Source: Pontibacter mucosus (GTDB lineage Bacteria; Bacteroidota; Bacteroidia; Cytophagales; Hymenobacteraceae). Taken from it: a DNA stretch of 64,000 nt. The notes under the pieces are model-generated. The model saw only the letters and a list, made by a program, of their open reading frames with translations. It was not told where the DNA came from and made no database searches. Made by a program: the position numbers and the translations under genes. Each line of letters begins with the position of its first letter. Positions within the stretch are counted from its first letter, which is position 1. The DNA is taken from positions 1 to 64,000 of the forward strand of contig NZ_QBKI01000003.1 of assembly GCF_003054055.1 (NCBI RefSeq), given 5' to 3'. Positions 8,927 through 19,400 of this stretch are shown piece after piece.

Positions 8927-9817
8927 TTACCGGTCAAAGGTGATCACGCTGTAAAGCTCAGGCTCCAGGAACGGGCCTCCCGGGTGCTCAGCGGTGTAGT
9001 CGAAGTTAATCCACAGGTCTTCTCCAGTCTCATGGAAGTATATCTTGCCGTCGGCTACCTCATCCGGAAAGAGGGTGCGCACGGCAAAGCTCACCTTATC
9101 CAGATCGTCCACATGGCCTACCTTCACCTCCGTATACATATGGCTCTGCGTGATGACAATGCGCGCCTCTCCACCAATCGCCATCACCGAAGAAGCCATC
9201 AGAATGGAATAGTCATCGCAGTCTCCGGCCAGCAACTGCATGCTTTCAGTAGGAGGGGAGTAGTAATCCATCCCCAGGGGATCGTTTACATACCTCCAGT
9301 TCTGGCGCACGTGCTTAAACAGCGAGAAATAACGGGTTAGCTTGCCAAACTTGCGGTAATACTCATCATGGAAGTAGCGGGTGGAACTTTCCACGGCAAA
9401 AGCCCGAACTCGGGGGTGTGTGGGCTGCATGGCAGTTTTTACGCGCTGGTTCTGGAAGTACGTGCCGCGTACCGGCTTAAAGTAAGATACCTTGTGGGGG
9501 TTGCTCGTCATGTTAACCAGCATGGCGTTGTAATCGTCGTAGATACCCTCAAACGTCTGGTCCTTGAAAGTGCTGTTGAAGGCGAACATCCCGAGGATGC
9601 CGGCAAACATCAGTACGGTCAGCTTGCGGCTATACTTTGTCACGAGCACGGAAACGGCCGCTGCCACCATCAGGCACAGCATAAAGTGCAGCTCGTAGTT
9701 CATGGAACCGAAGGGCTCGATGTAGAAGCTCAGCAAAACGGCCATCGGGAAGACAATGATGATCTGGATGAACCGCACTGCAAAGTTCACAAGGTTCCGG
9801 TGTAAGTAGTGCGTCAT
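8927..9817 (-). CDS. transglutaminase-like membrane protein
   Basis: A 296-residue protein with two or three N-terminal membrane helices (about 12-34, 42-60, 65-82) and a cysteine-protease-like transglutaminase core. The core shows LLAGDCDDYS with candidate nucleophile Cys200, a histidine in SHMYTEV (about 226) and an acidic residue in FDYTAEHPGG near 275. The family covers peptide-processing and cross-linking enzymes as well as inactive relatives; the substrate is unknown. It stands alone between tRNA-Glu and a 413-base spacer. Confidence 0.75.
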   Translation of the reverse strand: MTHYLHRNLVNFAVRFIQIIIVFPMAVLLSFYIEPFGSMNYELHFMLCLMVAAAVSVLVTKYSRKLTVLMFAGILGMFAFNSTFKDQTFEGIYDDYNAMLVNMTSNPHKVSYFKPVRGTYFQNQRVKTAMQPTHPRVRAFAVESSTRYFHDEYYRKFGKLTRYFSLFKHVRQNWRYVNDPLGMDYYSPPTESMQLLAGDCDDYSILMASSVMAIGGEARIVITQSHMYTEVKVGHVDDLDKVSFAVRTLFPDEVADGKIYFHETGEDLWINFDYTAEHPGGPFLEPELYSVITFDR

Positions 9818-10230
9818 ATTTATCCTGTTTAAAGGTTCGAGGGCTTCAGGAAAGAGATTTGCTATAGGCAGACTTTGTACTCTCTACTGGGCTAACGCAA
9901 AATCCAGGCCTTTTTACTCCCTCCGCCGCGTAAATTTTTGTCTTTTTTTTCGGTAGCTCCTCAGGGTACAGTTAAAGTCAACTTTTGCGTCATATACTCC
10001 TCAAAAACAGCGCTGACTTTACCTCCGCCACCCTTTCCGGTCTATCTTCTCCTGTGAAGCCAAATCAATTCCTCCCATTGGAGAAGCTGTACCGGGTTAA
10101 TGATTTGTAGTAGCTGTTAATCAGTTGCTTATGCTAGTGCAATGGCGCTTCGGTTTCTACTTTAGGCAAATATAGCCAGCCGTCTTTTCTAAAAACATGA
10201 TCCATGTCATGGATTTGGATTCTTCGTGGG
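9818..10230. other. 413-base spacer
   Basis: No ORF with family resemblance. A -7-like element CAAATATA (rc TATATTTG) lies at 10167-10174 on the minus strand, but no good -33 partner is found, so I do not call it a promoter. Confidence 0.5.
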
Positions 10231-11334
10231 TTACTGGTATTGGATGTACAAAGGGCTTGGCGAAAGCGCAATGATTTCCTCCGGTGTCATCAGGCGCGGG
10301 CTGTTGCGCAGGTCGTTTTTGTAGAATACCTTGAAGCCTGTGAACTGTACCGGCTCCTTCACGATAAAGCGACGGTAGGTATCCTTCTTCAGCGCCGGCG
10401 AGCCCCACCCGTCCATATGCATCACCACCTGTGTCTCCGGTCTAAGTTTGATGTCCTGGTAATTGGTGATCATGCGCTGTGTGAAGCGGTGCACAATGAG
10501 GAGCTTTGGCGGGAGCTGGTGCGCCTGCACCAGGCCAGCCAGGTAGCCGGTGGCGTAGTTGATGTCCTCGGCGTCGAAGGTGCCGATGCTGCGGCCGGGA
10601 ATTTTACCTTCCTTCATGGCAAACTCGGCATCAATGCCCAGGTGCACGTGCGGCATTTTGAGGTATTTCTCCAGGTGGGGCAGTTCCTCCTGCAGGGTGC
10701 TGTGTCCCACCTGCACATCCAGAAACACGATGGCGTTGCGGCGGCTGGCCAGCTCAAGTACCTGGTCTATCATGTCGTGCTTCATGCGCAGCCTATACTT
10801 GCCTCCGGCGCTGGGGTGCCCCTGGGCCGTAACGGCAATCAGGTGCAGGGCTGGCTGAACAGGGGTGAGTGAGTCGGCTTTGCTCCAGTTCTCAACTTCG
10901 GCATCTAATTTCTCCAGCATTTCGTCCGGGTCCAGCTCGCCCAGTATGCCCATGCGGCGCGAGAGCAGGTTGCCGTAAAAGGCCACAATGCGCTTCTGTG
11001 GAAGTATGGCTCCCGGAAGAGGTCGGGGACCTGGGTAGTTCCACTCAGCGGTTGCTCCTGGGGCAGGCGCACTGGCGGCAGCTGTGGAGGCGGTCATGGC
11101 TGAGGCAGAAGAATCGGCGGCGCTTATACTTTCAGTTTCGGTAACCACGGTGGCTGGCGAAACCGGCTCCTGCAGGGCGGAGGCGCTGGCATCCTGCTCC
11201 TGAATACAGGAGGTGCTTAGCAGCATCGCGGCAAGTAGGGCTGCTCCGGAAGTATAACGAATAAAAGAGGAAGAAGAAATTTTAAAAAGACTGCAGCATG
11301 TAAAAGCTGGGCGTGAGAAGGGTAGCACACGCAT
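10231..11334 (-). CDS. putative lipoprotein of unknown function, possible TIM-barrel
   Basis: A lipoprotein of about 367 residues. ATG at 11334 is preferred; ATG 11352 or TTG 11355 would add six or seven residues before an already long signal ending in LLSTSC near Cys43. A proline/alanine/serine-rich linker (about 45-95) leads to a globular domain of alternating strands and helices with GPRPLPGAILP, VAFYGN, HLGIDAEF and LLIVHRFTQRMI. The DAEF acidic pair and strand pattern recall a glycosidase-like TIM barrel, and I recall similar lipoproteins in Actinobacteria with GLDPEW at that place. No enzymatic role is established. It lies upstream of the transglutaminase-like gene, same strand, 413 bases away. 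Confidence 0.6.
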   Translation of the reverse strand: MRVLPFSRPAFTCCSLFKISSSSFIRYTSGAALLAAMLLSTSCIQEQDASASALQEPVSPATVVTETESISAADSSASAMTASTAAASAPAPGATAEWNYPGPRPLPGAILPQKRIVAFYGNLLSRRMGILGELDPDEMLEKLDAEVENWSKADSLTPVQPALHLIAVTAQGHPSAGGKYRLRMKHDMIDQVLELASRRNAIVFLDVQVGHSTLQEELPHLEKYLKMPHVHLGIDAEFAMKEGKIPGRSIGTFDAEDINYATGYLAGLVQAHQLPPKLLIVHRFTQRMITNYQDIKLRPETQVVMHMDGWGSPALKKDTYRRFIVKEPVQFTGFKVFYKNDLRNSPRLMTPEEIIALSPSPLYIQYQ

Positions 11335-11440
11335 CGTTCGGCACAGAATCATCAACTCAGGTATTAAAAAGTAATTGTGCCTTAAATTAGATAATTTTCA
11401 GGAGTAATACCTGCTTCTGAGGTTATTTTTAGTTAATTGT

Positions 11441-12232
11441 TCAGGAGTGTGTGTAGTGGCGTTTCAGCCACTGGCTAAGACCCGACAGGCCCGGCATCAG
11501 CACACGCTCGGTAATATTGGCCTGGTCCAGTTTGTCGCGCACCTCCCACTTCAGTTCCTTGGGGATGATCACGCGAAAGTATAAATCCTCGTGCTGCTGC
11601 AACCACTCACCCAGCTCCGCCTTCACATCCGACATCATCGAGAACAATGCATACTGGTGCACAATGCGGGTATCAAGCGAGGGCGGCTCCAGGAACACCA
11701 CGTAATCCTCATGCTGAAAGCTCTTGAGCGATTTGAAGGAGGGGGCCACCGGCTCCAGCATCTCCGGCGTGAACACATTGGAGCCTTCTTCTTTCAGGGT
11801 GTTGCGCAGCGTGGGAGGCAGGTGCTCGCTCGACTTAACATAATTTACGCACCACACGCAACCGTCCTGCTCATACTGTTCCAGGTTAACGGTGGCAAAG
11901 TGCAGTGCTACATAAGGCGAGTAGGTCCAGTCGAGGAGGCGGGTAGGCAGGCCGTGGTGCTGGGCCAGGGCGAGCCAGTTCCAGATAGAGTCGCCTGGGC
12001 TATAGTTGCTGTAGGCATACTTGCGGAAGTTGCGGAGCAGGTGCGGCTCCAGTTCCTCATACTTTGGCCCGATGCGCATGATGCTGGTCCCCAGGTCGAA
12101 GAGCTTGCTGGAGGTGCCCCGGTACACATAAGATGATCTAAAGCGGTTGATTTTATCGTCCCAGCTATGGCTGAAGAGTGTTTCCTGAAGCTCTGCCCAG
12201 CTGTTTACTACAATGTCTCCTTTATGATGCAT
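11441..12232 (-). CDS. FRG domain-containing protein
   Basis: A 263-residue soluble protein that is essentially one FRG domain. The naming motif appears as YRG (near residues 37-39), and the second conserved block as HHGLPTRLLDWTYSPYVALHFA (about 93-114, shown here in part). FRG domains have an ADP-ribosyltransferase-like fold, occur alone or in larger proteins, and some are linked to phage defence; activity of the stand-alone form is not settled. No toxin-antitoxin or defence partner is adjacent: the next genes encode a lipoprotein and, divergently, manganese catalase. Confidence 0.85.
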   Translation of the reverse strand: MHHKGDIVVNSWAELQETLFSHSWDDKINRFRSSYVYRGTSSKLFDLGTSIMRIGPKYEELEPHLLRNFRKYAYSNYSPGDSIWNWLALAQHHGLPTRLLDWTYSPYVALHFATVNLEQYEQDGCVWCVNYVKSSEHLPPTLRNTLKEEGSNVFTPEMLEPVAPSFKSLKSFQHEDYVVFLEPPSLDTRIVHQYALFSMMSDVKAELGEWLQQHEDLYFRVIIPKELKWEVRDKLDQANITERVLMPGLSGLSQWLKRHYTHS

Positions 12233-12529
12233 AGTATAAGGGTGGTTGTGTCTGGGTTTTCATACTGCAGCCACTGCCGTTGGTTACAAACGCCAGCACG
12301 ATTGCCATAGGGAACAGGAAGTGGGGTGATGTTAAAGTTAATTCCTCGAACGCTTACTCAATCAATTTTAAAAGCTTCAGTGCTAAGATAATATACTTAA
12401 GAGAATTTTTTCAAAACAGTGGCATGCCTGAAAGTATAAATACTGATAATGGCGCAATGTTTAAGTATAACTACAGAAAGGGGAGGGCGTAAAAATGTGG
12501 AATGTTAATCCAAACTATGAAACAAGCTT

Positions 12530-13387
12530 ATGTTTTATCACGACAGTAAACTACAGTACAACGTACGGGTCGAGAAGCCCAACCCCGAATTTGCCAGGAT
12601 GTTGCAGCAGGCTATAGGCGGTATAGAAGGAGAAATGCGAGTGTGCATGCAGTACCTGTTCCAGGCGTGGAACGCCAGAGGTCCCCAAAAATACCGTGAC
12701 ATGCTACTGGAAACTGGTACGGAAGAGATTGCCCACATTGAAATGCTGGCGACTGCCGTTGCCCTGAACTTAGAAGGGGCGCCTCTTTCCCTTCAGGAGG
12801 AGATGGCGCAGGACAGGGTGGTTGGAGCCGTCATGGGCGGGATGAACCCACAACACATACTCTCCGCAGGGCTTGGCGCCATGGCCGTGGACAGCAACGG
12901 GAACCCGTTTAATGGCTCATGGATTGTGAGCAGTGGCAACCTGGCGGCGGATATGTATGCCAATGTGATGGCAGAGTCTACGGGACGCTTGCTTGCGACG
13001 CGCTTGTGGGAGACCACCGATGACCCGGGCATGAAGGATATGCTGTCCTTCCTGATTGGCCGCGATACCATGCACCAAAACCAGTGGCTGGCCGTGCTGG
13101 AAGAATTAGGAGGGCTGAATGATGTGCACCCGATACCGAACTCCTTCCCACAGGCAGAGGAGAATCAGGAATTTAATTATGCGTTTGTATCCACAAAGAT
13201 AAATGATGAGGACGGGGCTGCTGAAAGGATGAAGAGCGCCCGCTGGGGCAACGGCCCATCCATGGATGGAAAAGGGGAGTTCAAAGTAACTCCGGCGACG
13301 CCGGTAGGCGGGTTGCCAAAGCTGGCGCCCCCAGACCCCAGAGGCCATGCCCAGCAGGAACAGATGAAAGGAAGCGGCATGAAGTAA
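12530..13387 (+). CDS. manganese catalase
   Basis: A 285-residue non-heme catalase that disproportionates hydrogen peroxide at a di-manganese centre in a four-helix bundle. The metal ligands are in place: Glu35, Glu66, His69, Glu149 and His182 (motifs GIEGEMR, TEEIAHIEM, MAESTGRL, DTMHQNQW). The C-terminal glycine/proline-rich tail is typical. It appears monocistronic: a spacer without genes precedes it and a strong bidirectional terminator follows. Regulation cannot be read from the upstream sequence. Confidence 0.95.
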   Translation: MFYHDSKLQYNVRVEKPNPEFARMLQQAIGGIEGEMRVCMQYLFQAWNARGPQKYRDMLLETGTEEIAHIEMLATAVALNLEGAPLSLQEEMAQDRVVGAVMGGMNPQHILSAGLGAMAVDSNGNPFNGSWIVSSGNLAADMYANVMAESTGRLLATRLWETTDDPGMKDMLSFLIGRDTMHQNQWLAVLEELGGLNDVHPIPNSFPQAEENQEFNYAFVSTKINDEDGAAERMKSARWGNGPSMDGKGEFKVTPATPVGGLPKLAPPDPRGHAQQEQMKGSGMK

Positions 13388-13422
13388 CCTGATTTTTTAC
13401 CGCAGAATAGTTGCCCAAGTAA

Positions 13423-13470
13423 AAACGCCAGATGGCTGCAGCAAAAATATGCTATAGCCATCTGGCGTTT
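13423..13470. terminator. bidirectional terminator between manganese catalase and DUF3298 genes
   Basis: A 15-base perfect stem (13423-13437 with 13456-13470) around an 18-base loop, with A-rich and T-rich flanks. It lies between two convergent genes and can serve both. Confidence 0.85.
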
Positions 13471-13480
13471 ATACTTTAGA

Positions 13481-14323
13481 TCAAGGTTTATACTTTGGGT
13501 GGAGCAAGGGGGCCAGCTGCTCGTAGCGCAGCAGCACCTCGGTGTCACCTAACGCCCAGGGGCCGATTTCATACGGGTTATAGTATAGCAGCAGGCCATC
13601 CGGGGTTAAAGCGACATTCTGAGGCAGCGGGAGCAAATCACCTTCTATAAACAGCCCGGCCTCCGCCAGCGGCTTATCGCCCACCACTTCTTTTACCTTC
13701 CTGAATTCCTGCTCAGCCAGTTGCATCAGGGCCAGCGTGTCTGTTACCATATCGGAAATGGCCAGTTTTTCGCCATTTGGGCCGAAGCTCTGCAGAACCC
13801 GGTAATAGTTGGGGTGCGCGCCGCCAGTGTAATAGTATACTTGCAGCTGCAGCGAGGTCGCTTTGCCGGAGTTCAGCAGCGGCTCGCCTTTTACCTCCAA
13901 TTCCCAACGCGCCACGGACGCCGGCATTTCGGCGCTGTCCGCAAAATCCTTTGTCAGTTGCTCGTGCTGGCCCAGAAAGAAAGTGGCCAAAAACTCAGAC
14001 GCGTTTTTTCCGCCCGCTATACTTGCATCGGGGTTAAAGTCCAGCGCCAGTTTGCGGAGCCTTTGCTGCACAAAAAGATTTATGCTATCGCGCAGCGCAG
14101 TTTCGCCACCAACCGCTTCGGGGTAGGTTATACTTACTTTGGCACATGTGCTGCTATCGGTGGCACAGCCAGTAGAGGAGCGCTCCATACTTTGGGTTTC
14201 AAACTGCAGTGGAGCTTCCTGTGCCGCGGCCAGGGCTGTATCCGGGTTTTTGTCGGTGAGTTGGCTGCAGGATGCCAGGCAAAGTATGGCCAGTGTAAAG
14301 CCTATATTCTTAAAGTATAACAT
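13481..14323 (-). CDS. DUF3298 / PdaC-type domain lipoprotein
   Basis: A lipoprotein of 280 residues from ATG 14323, which puts a short signal before lipobox CLASC; an upstream start at 14353 only adds ten residues ahead of it. The body has the two-part layout of DUF4163/DUF3298 proteins: an N-terminal strand-rich part and a C-terminal half with the hallmarks YYTGGAHPNYY (near 175) and YYNPYEIGPWA (near 255). Relatives include the anti-sigma RsiV lysozyme-binding domain and deacetylase accessory domains, so an envelope role is likely. Stand-alone copies have no assigned function. Confidence 0.8.
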   Translation of the reverse strand: MLYFKNIGFTLAILCLASCSQLTDKNPDTALAAAQEAPLQFETQSMERSSTGCATDSSTCAKVSITYPEAVGGETALRDSINLFVQQRLRKLALDFNPDASIAGGKNASEFLATFFLGQHEQLTKDFADSAEMPASVARWELEVKGEPLLNSGKATSLQLQVYYYTGGAHPNYYRVLQSFGPNGEKLAISDMVTDTLALMQLAEQEFRKVKEVVGDKPLAEAGLFIEGDLLPLPQNVALTPDGLLLYYNPYEIGPWALGDTEVLLRYEQLAPLLHPKYKP

Positions 14324-14396
14324 GGCGAGTAAGGGGATCTGGTGCTGTTGCAAGTATAGCTATTCGTAGGTTGTCCTGCTCAACTAATTTCTAATT

Positions 14397-15461
14397 TTAA
14401 AATAGATCCAGTTGCTTGCCTTTGCGCTGGCAGAAGTGGCTGTAGTTGTAAGGCTTCATGCTGCGGCCGGCCATGTACTTCTGCATGCTCACCCGGAAGA
14501 GGCGGCTCACCAGTTCGGCAAACTTGCCTTCCCCGCGCATGCGAACCCCGAAGCGGCTGTCGTTGAGCTGACCGCCGTGGCAGTCGGCAATCTGGCTCAG
14601 CACCTTCTGCGCGCGGTCCGGGAAAGCCTGCTGTATCCAATCCTCGAAAATGGGGCCAATGCTGCCGTTGAGCCTGACCATCGTATAGGCCACGTTGCTG
14701 GCACCGGCATCGGCAGCTGCTTTTACCAGAGCCGGTATTTCAGAGTCGTTCAGGCCGGGGATGATGGGAGCTGTCATCACGTTTACCGGAATGCCAGCCG
14801 CACTTAGTCGCCGCACCACCTCCAGCCGCCGGGCAGCCGAGGCCGTGCGCGGCTCCAGTTTCTGTCGCAGCTGCTCGTCCAGGGTCGTAATGCTGACGCT
14901 CACATGCACCAGGTCATACCTGTTCAGTTCCTCCAGCAGATCCAAATCCCGAAGTATAAGCGCGTTTTTCGTGATGATACTCACCGGATGGCGGTACTGC
15001 AGCAGCACTTCCAGAATGCGGCGGGTAAGTCTCTTTTTGGCCTCGATGGGTTGGTAGCAGTCGGTGTTGCCGGCCAGCATGATGGGCATGACCTGCCAGT
15101 TCGGGCTTTCGAGCTGTTTGGCCAGCGCTTCCGGGGCGTTTTCCTTGATGATAATTTTGCGCTCGAAGTCGAGGCCGGCACCATAGCCCCAGTACTGGTG
15201 GGAGTTGCGGGCGTAGCAGTATACACAGCCGTGCTCGCAGCCCTGGTAGGGGTTCAGCGAGTAGCCCAGGCCTACGTCCGGACTGTCCACCTTATTCACC
15301 ACCTTTTTAGGGAACTCGGGGATGAACTCCGTTTTGGAGTTGGAGAGCAGCGGCTCGTCGAGCCCCTCCACATGTTCGGCCACATACTCCTGCTTCAGGT
15401 AGGGGTTCTGCGGGTTATACTGCGCACCGCGCCCTTTCAAAAACTCATCCGGCTTTATCAT
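14397..15461 (-). CDS. radical SAM protein, PA0069/SplB-like family
   Basis: A 354-residue radical SAM enzyme. The cluster-binding motif is C-x3-C-x2-C in GCEHGCVYCYAR (about residues 74-85). The adjoining NPYQGCEHGC and the MLAGNTDCYQPIE and SITTLDEQLRQKLEP motifs match the family often named PA0069 or Rv2578c, related to spore photoproduct lyase. The substrate is unknown. It is monocistronic with an AT-rich upstream region. Confidence 0.88.
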   Translation of the reverse strand: MIKPDEFLKGRGAQYNPQNPYLKQEYVAEHVEGLDEPLLSNSKTEFIPEFPKKVVNKVDSPDVGLGYSLNPYQGCEHGCVYCYARNSHQYWGYGAGLDFERKIIIKENAPEALAKQLESPNWQVMPIMLAGNTDCYQPIEAKKRLTRRILEVLLQYRHPVSIITKNALILRDLDLLEELNRYDLVHVSVSITTLDEQLRQKLEPRTASAARRLEVVRRLSAAGIPVNVMTAPIIPGLNDSEIPALVKAAADAGASNVAYTMVRLNGSIGPIFEDWIQQAFPDRAQKVLSQIADCHGGQLNDSRFGVRMRGEGKFAELVSRLFRVSMQKYMAGRSMKPYNYSHFCQRKGKQLDLF

Positions 15462-16400
15462 ACTACAAATATTTACTAAATATATTAGAAATACTAATAA
15501 AATTAGTTTTTGGTTTGGTGGGAATGCACGATTGGAGTCTTAAATGCCGCAGAGGCCTGTTTTTTAGGTTTCCCTGGAGCTTTGATTTGATAGGATTATA
15601 CTTTACAAATGTCTGTGAGAGAGGCAGGTTCATTTTATTTTGGCAAACGGCTTGTTATGGCGCGAGCGTCCACGCTCGTGACGGGCTATCGTTGGGCCTC
15701 CCCGGGACTGCGCCCGGGACAGGCCGGCCCAGCCGATTACAAATCCGACCTCACAGACAAGGCACGGGTTGACTTGTCCCGAAGCATTTCGGGGAAACCC
15801 GCGGCAGCAAATGTTTTCCTTGGAGCGCAAATTCGACAGGATTATACTCTACAAATAGTCGGTGAGAAGTAATGGAAGTATAAGCTAACGCTGCTTTTGC
15901 GATGCGATAGCTTATATGAAGTATAAAACCATTACTAAGTCAGTGTTGCGTCCATCAATGCCTTCGCTCGCCTCTGCCGAGTGTGAGTGAGCTATCGGGT
16001 CTGCTTTAACGTGTGCCTCTGGGCACAGGTGGCGGGACGCCACCAAATGACGCACTCTCGCCAGAGGCGAGCGAGGGTAGCACATGAAGAAGTATAAATT
16101 GTTTAAGGTACGTCCTGCTATAACTCGGGTGCTGATAAGGGCCTAGGACATTTTTAAAGCAATCCAAAGTATAAGTTGACTTCCAGCAGCTGCTCAACAG
16201 GCCTGAAAAAGTATAAAATTCTTGGTTTCAGCCAAATAACCTTCTGCAGAAAAAGTCTGTATTAGAAGCATCTGAAATTAGTATCACGCTAACCCTTATT
16301 TGTACAATCAGAAGCTAAACACTGAATGTAGTCTTGGTTGTGCAGATTTCCCTGAACACTGGAATTTAAAAAACTAAACTTTTACGACACTTCACCTTTC
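15462..16400. other. 939-base repeat-rich spacer
   Basis: No protein gene. It holds a single arm of the GCGAGCG inverted-repeat family (15659-15682), a G+C-rich patch with short inverted repeats (about 15690-15810), six or more AAGTATA words, and copy 1 of the large palindromic repeat (15937-16080). Confidence 0.7.
15937..16080. repeat. large palindromic dispersed repeat, copy 1
   Basis: Outer arms CTTCGCTCGCCTCTGCCGAG and CTCGCCAGAGGCGAGCGAG pair imperfectly over about 20 bases. A middle part contains GTGCC(T)CTGGGCAC and GGTGGCGGGACGCCACC hairpins. Copy 2 (20047-20200) matches along almost its whole length including the left flank; copy 3 (49909-50024) shares the arms but has a different middle. 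Confidence 0.85.
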
Positions 16401-19400
16401 ATGAAAATTAAAAAAGTACTTGTTGCCAACCGCGGCGAGATCGCTATCCGGGTGCTGCGTGCCTGCACGGAAATGAACATCCAGACAGTGGCCATTTATA
16501 CGTATGAGGACCGCTACTCCCTGCACCGCTACAAAGCAGACGAGGCCTACCAGATTGGTAAGGATAACCAGCCCCTGCAGCCTTACCTCGACATCGACGG
16601 CATTATCCGGATTGCCAAAGAGAACAACGTAGACGCCATTCACCCGGGCTACGGCTTCCTGTCCGAGAACCAGCACTTCTCGCAGAAGTGTGCCGATAAC
16701 GGGATTGTCTTCATTGGGCCGAGGCCGCAGGTAATGGCCTCGCTGGGGGACAAAATTGCGGCTAAGAAGGTGGCAGTAAGTTGTGATGTGCCCATCATCC
16801 AGAGCAACAACCTGGATCTGAATACCTATGAAACAGCGTTGGAGGAGGCGCACCGCATTGGTTACCCGCTGATGCTGAAAGCCGCTGCAGGTGGCGGAGG
16901 CCGTGGCATGCGTGTGATCCGGGATGACGAGCAGCTGGAGAAGGGCTTTTTTGAGGCCCGGAACGAGGCACTGAAGGCCTTCGGCGACGACACGGTTTTT
17001 CTGGAGAAGTACGTGGAGAACCCCAAGCACATCGAGGTGCAGATTGTGGCCGATGCGCATGGCAACATCACGCACTTGTTCGAGCGCGACTGCTCGGTGC
17101 AGCGCCGTTTTCAGAAGGTAGTGGAGGTGGCCCCGGCCATCAGCCTGAAAGAGGAAACGCGCCAGAAGCTCTACGACTACGCCATCCGCATCTGCAAGGC
17201 CGTCAACTATAATAACGTGGGCACGGTGGAGTTTCTGGTGGAGCCGCACACAGATAGTATTTACTTTATCGAGGTAAACCCGCGCATCCAGGTAGAGCAC
17301 ACGGTGACGGAGATGATCACAGGCATTGACCTGATAAAGACGCAGATTTACATTGCCGACGGCTACCGCCTGGATGACGAGGAGGTACTGCTGGGGCCGC
17401 AGCATGTGGTGCGCGCCAACGGGGTCGCCATTCAGTGCCGCATCACCACCGAGGACCCGGAAAACGATTTCAAACCGGACTACGGCACCATTATCGCCTA
17501 CCGCAGCGCCGGCGGTTTTGGCATCCGGCTCGACCAGGGCAGCGTGTACCCGGGCGCCAAGATCAGCCCCTTCTTCGACTCGCTGCTGGTAAAGGTGTCC
17601 ACGCATGCGCCTACGCTGGCGCTGGCTGCGAATAAAATGGCGCGCACCTTGGATGAATTCCGCATACGGGGCGTGAAGCACAACATGCAGTTTCTGCAGA
17701 ACATCATCAACCACCCGGTTTTTATCTCAGGCGACGCCACGGTTGATTTCGTGAAGAGCCACCCGGAGCTGTTCGTGTTTAAGCAGCGCAAGGACAGGGC
17801 CACGAAAATGCTCTCCTACCTGGCCGATGTGATTGTCAACGGCAACCCGGACGTGAAAAAGGTGGACCATGACAAGGTATTGCGCAAGCCCAATTTCCAC
17901 CATTTCAACACGAATAAACCCTACGAAAAAGGCACCAAAGACCTGCTGACCGAGCTGGGACCGGATGCCTTTTCTGAGTGGCTGCGCAACGACCCGCTCA
18001 TCCATTACACCGACACCACCTTCCGGGATGCGCACCAGTCGCTGCTGGCTACCCGCATGCGTACCTTTGATATGCTCAAGATTGCCGAGGCCTACGCCAA
18101 GGACCATCCGCAGACTTTCAGCATGGAAGTATGGGGAGGCGCCACTTTTGATGTGTGCCTGCGCTTTTTGCACGAAGACCCCTGGGACCGCCTGGCGCAA
18201 ATCCGCCAGGCGGTACCGAACATATTGTTGCAGATGCTCATCCGGGGCTCCAACGGGGTAGGCTACAAGGCTTATCCGGACAACCTGATCGAGGCCTTTG
18301 TGGAGAAGTCGTGGGAGACGGGCGTGGACATTTTCCGCATCTTCGACTCGCTGAACTGGATGAAAAGTATGGAGCCCTGCATCAACTTCGTGCGCAAGCG
18401 AACGCAGGGCCTGGCGGAGGTGGCCATCTGCTATACCGGCGATATCCTGAATCCGAAGAAGACAAAGTATACGCTGGACTACTACCTGCAACTGGCCCGG
18501 AAAATGGAAGAAGCCGGGGCGCACATTCTGGCGATTAAAGACATGGCCGGCCTGCTGAAACCCTACGCTGCCGCCGAACTTGTCACGGCTTTGCGCGAAA
18601 CGGTGAAGCTTCCCATCCACCTGCACACGCACGACACAGCCTCCGTGCAGTCATCCACTTACCTGAAGGCAATTGAAGCCGGGGTGGATGTGGTGGATGT
18701 GGCGATGGGGGCGATGTCGGGACTTACCTCGCAGCCAAACTTTAACGCCATGGTGGAGACGATGCGTTTTCAGGAGCGCCACCGCGAGTTCGACCAGAAG
18801 AGCCTGAACCAGCATGCCAACTACTGGGAAACGGTGCGCGAGTACTACTATCCGTTTGAGTCGGGTTTGAAGGCAGGCACGGCCGAAGTATACCGCCACG
18901 AGATTCCGGGAGGGCAGTACTCCAACCTGCGCCCGCAGGCAAACGCGTTGGGTTTAGGCGATAAGTGGGAGGAGATAAAGGAGACCTATGCTGAGGTAAA
19001 CCAGCTGTTTGGGGATGTGGTGAAGGTAACGCCCAGCTCCAAGGTGGTAGGCGACATGGCTTTATACCTGGTGTCGAACAACCTGACCACGGTGGATGTG
19101 CTGGAGCGGGGCGAGGAGATTTCGTTTCCGGAGTCGGTGCAGTCGTTTTTTAAAGGCGAGTTGGGGCAGCCGGTGGGGGGCTTCCCGAAAAAGCTGCAGG
19201 AGCTTATCCTGAAAGACGAGCAGCCGTTTACCGACCGGCCAAACGAGCACCTGCAGCCCGTGGATTTTGAGCAGGAGTTCGCCACCTTCCAGGAGAAATT
19301 TGGCAAGGAAACCAAGTTTACCGATTTTCTGAGTTACCAGCTTTATCCCAAAGTATACGAGGCCTACCACAAGCACGTGGAGCAGTATGGAGATGTGTCT

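Noticed and set aside
10167..10174. CAAATATA as a promoter for the transglutaminase-like gene
   Set aside because: No -33 element at the correct distance and about 350 bases from the start codon.
16392..17714. Long minus-strand frame (440 codons) opposite pyc
   Set aside because: It lies wholly opposite the biotin carboxylase part of pyc, is low in plausible protein features and reflects the G+C-rich codon pattern of the real gene.
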